NCBI GenBank assembly: GCA_020442965.1 | Contig: JAGRJB010000093.1 | Location: 1 to 6,508 of the forward strand | Direction of reading: 5' to 3' | Source of the DNA: Pseudomonadales bacterium | Lineage (GTDB): Bacteria > Pseudomonadota > Gammaproteobacteria > Steroidobacterales > Steroidobacteraceae | Length of the DNA stretch: 6,508 bases | Shown: piece by piece, positions 6,348-6,508 of the stretch | How positions within the stretch are numbered: the stretch's first letter is position 1 | Layout of the letters: each line of letters opens with the position of its first letter | Notes under the pieces: model-generated | What the model was told of the DNA's origin: nothing | Database searches by the model: none | What the model saw: only the letters and a program-made list of their open reading frames with translations | Made by a program: the position numbers and the translations under genes

Positions 6348-6508
6348 ATGGCCGCTCCCGCGGCCGACAATGCTGAAGATCCTCGGCTCCACGGACCTGG
6401 AGAACGCGTCTTCGTCATCGCCCCTTTAGCCGCTAAAGCCATCCAAGAAAACGTGTTCATCTACGGTGAACTCGCGCCAGGGGCGACATACGTCGAGTCA
6501 GATCCGAT
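6348..6508 (+). CDS. Short open frame running through the right repeat (possible leader fused to an Rhs tail)
   Basis: An ATG 14 nt after the recombinase stop opens a frame with no stop before the window ends. Residues 1-47 resemble nothing I know, and then the frame enters the repeat as YVESDP in exactly the Rhs-core register. If the DNA is circular, the frame continues into 2-433 and makes a 190-residue protein: 47 leader residues plus the Rhs tail. If the element is integrated, it would continue into whatever Rhs tail follows the right repeat. The ribosome site is poor, and the ATG sits at the edge of a GC hairpin that could hide it, so translation is uncertain. A chance open frame in GC-rich DNA is the main alternative. 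Confidence 0.4.
   Translation, partial: MAAPAADNAEDPRLHGPGERVFVIAPLAAKAIQENVFIYGELAPGATYVESDP
6349..6366 (+). other. GC-rich stem-loop 15 nt after the recombinase stop
   Basis: GGCCGC (6350-6355) pairs perfectly with GCGGCC (6360-6365) across a TCCC loop, and a T-G wobble could extend it by one pair. No T-run follows, so it is not a standard intrinsic terminator. It may protect the transcript's 3' end or sequester the ATG at 6348. Confidence 0.4.
6424..6438. repeat. Perfect 7-1-7 palindrome near the right end
   Basis: CTTTAGC and GCTAAAG flank a single C, with all seven positions paired. The left arm belongs to the 10-mer CTTTAGCCGC, which recurs at 3416-3425, 4828-4837 and, inverted, 5159-5168. 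The site lies 49 bp before the right repeat, a typical distance for a recombinase accessory or regulatory protein site. Its function is unknown. Confidence 0.5.
6488..6508 (+). repeat. Right copy of 21-bp terminal direct repeat (candidate attachment site)
   Basis: It is identical to 1-21 and in the same orientation. The sequence before it encodes LAPGAT where an Rhs core normally has a DPxTGR-like stretch, so the DNA to its left is not ordinary Rhs sequence. This side therefore looks like element DNA abutting an Rhs-core-like site, which fits a recombination junction. Confidence 0.65.

Larger units (their letters stand above)
6334..6487. other. Right-end non-coding or leader region between the recombinase gene and the right repeat
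   Basis: These 154 bp hold no recognised gene family. They contain a GC hairpin just after the recombinase stop, a 15-nt perfect palindrome, and a short frame open into the terminal repeat. Attachment sites often lie immediately beside their recombinase gene, so accessory binding sites are likely here. Confidence 0.45.
1..6508. mobile_element. Candidate integrative element or circular replicon bounded by a 21-bp direct repeat
   Basis: The whole window behaves as one unit: its two ends are the same 21 bases in the same orientation. Between them lie a tyrosine recombinase, a primase-like protein with an ATPase domain, an XRE regulator, a toxin-antitoxin pair and a cargo pair (Rhs tail plus TPR protein). 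There are no ribosomal, metabolic or conjugation genes. Two readings fit: an integrated element with left and right attachment repeats, or a 6487-bp circle whose assembled sequence ends in a short overlap. The placement of the repeat in an Rhs core motif next to a complete recombinase gene favours a site-specific element, but a plasmid is not excluded. The bases outside the window would settle it. Confidence 0.6.

Noticed and set aside
6245..6460. Open frame on the minus strand over the recombinase end and right end
   Set aside because: It mostly mirrors the recombinase gene, has no recognisable domain and no convincing ribosome site. Open shadows are common at this GC content.
1..6508. CRISPR array, tRNA, rRNA or IS transposase
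   Set aside because: No regularly spaced long direct repeats, no cloverleaf-like or rRNA stretches and no DDE/HUH transposase motifs were seen on either strand.

Overview
The window is GC-rich throughout (by eye a little over 60% G+C) and bacterial. The Rhs-type protein tail, the PIN-family toxin with its antitoxin and the XerC/D-like recombinase all suggest a proteobacterium, perhaps a gamma- or betaproteobacterium from soil or water. I cannot name a genus.

Layout. The first 21 bases (1-21) recur exactly as the last 21 bases (6488-6508). The repeat encodes YVESDPI, the most conserved piece of the Rhs-repeat-associated core. Positions 2-433 continue that core into a cysteine-rich Rhs C-terminal tail, followed after 3 nt by a small TPR protein (437-964). 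A convergent minus-strand operon follows: an XRE regulator (1707-2090), an antitoxin-like protein (1462-1710) and a PIN-domain toxin (1056-1478), with overlapping ends. A divergent control region (2091-2260) separates it from a 994-residue protein with a CHC2 zinc finger, a TOPRIM domain, an AAA+-like ATPase and a winged helix (2261-5245). The last four bases of that gene overlap the start of a complete tyrosine recombinase (5242-6333). The remaining 154 bp before the right repeat hold a GC hairpin, a perfect 15-nt palindrome and a reading frame open through the repeat.

Interpretation. The sequence is either one unit of an integrative element bounded by its attachment-site repeats, or a circle of 6487 bp opened inside the repeat. 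In either case the repeat lies in an Rhs core motif, and the left end restores the Rhs frame while supplying a different C-terminal tip. A circle inserting at such a site in a host rhs gene would keep the gene open but swap its tip, bring a TPR protein next to it, and push the old tip to the right-hand end. There it would fuse to a short element-encoded leader. The primase-ATPase and recombinase would replicate and move the circle, and the toxin-antitoxin operon would stabilise it. This is inference. The direct observations are the terminal repeat, its coding content and the gene set.

Non-coding DNA. No gene-free stretch exceeds about 170 bp. Signals of note are an 11-bp iteron-like array with an A+T-richer flank at the end of the primase gene (5037-5190), a 10-mer (CTTTAGCCGC) found four times on both strands, and an operator-like dyad between the divergent operons. 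No rRNA, tRNA, CRISPR array or IS transposase was seen.
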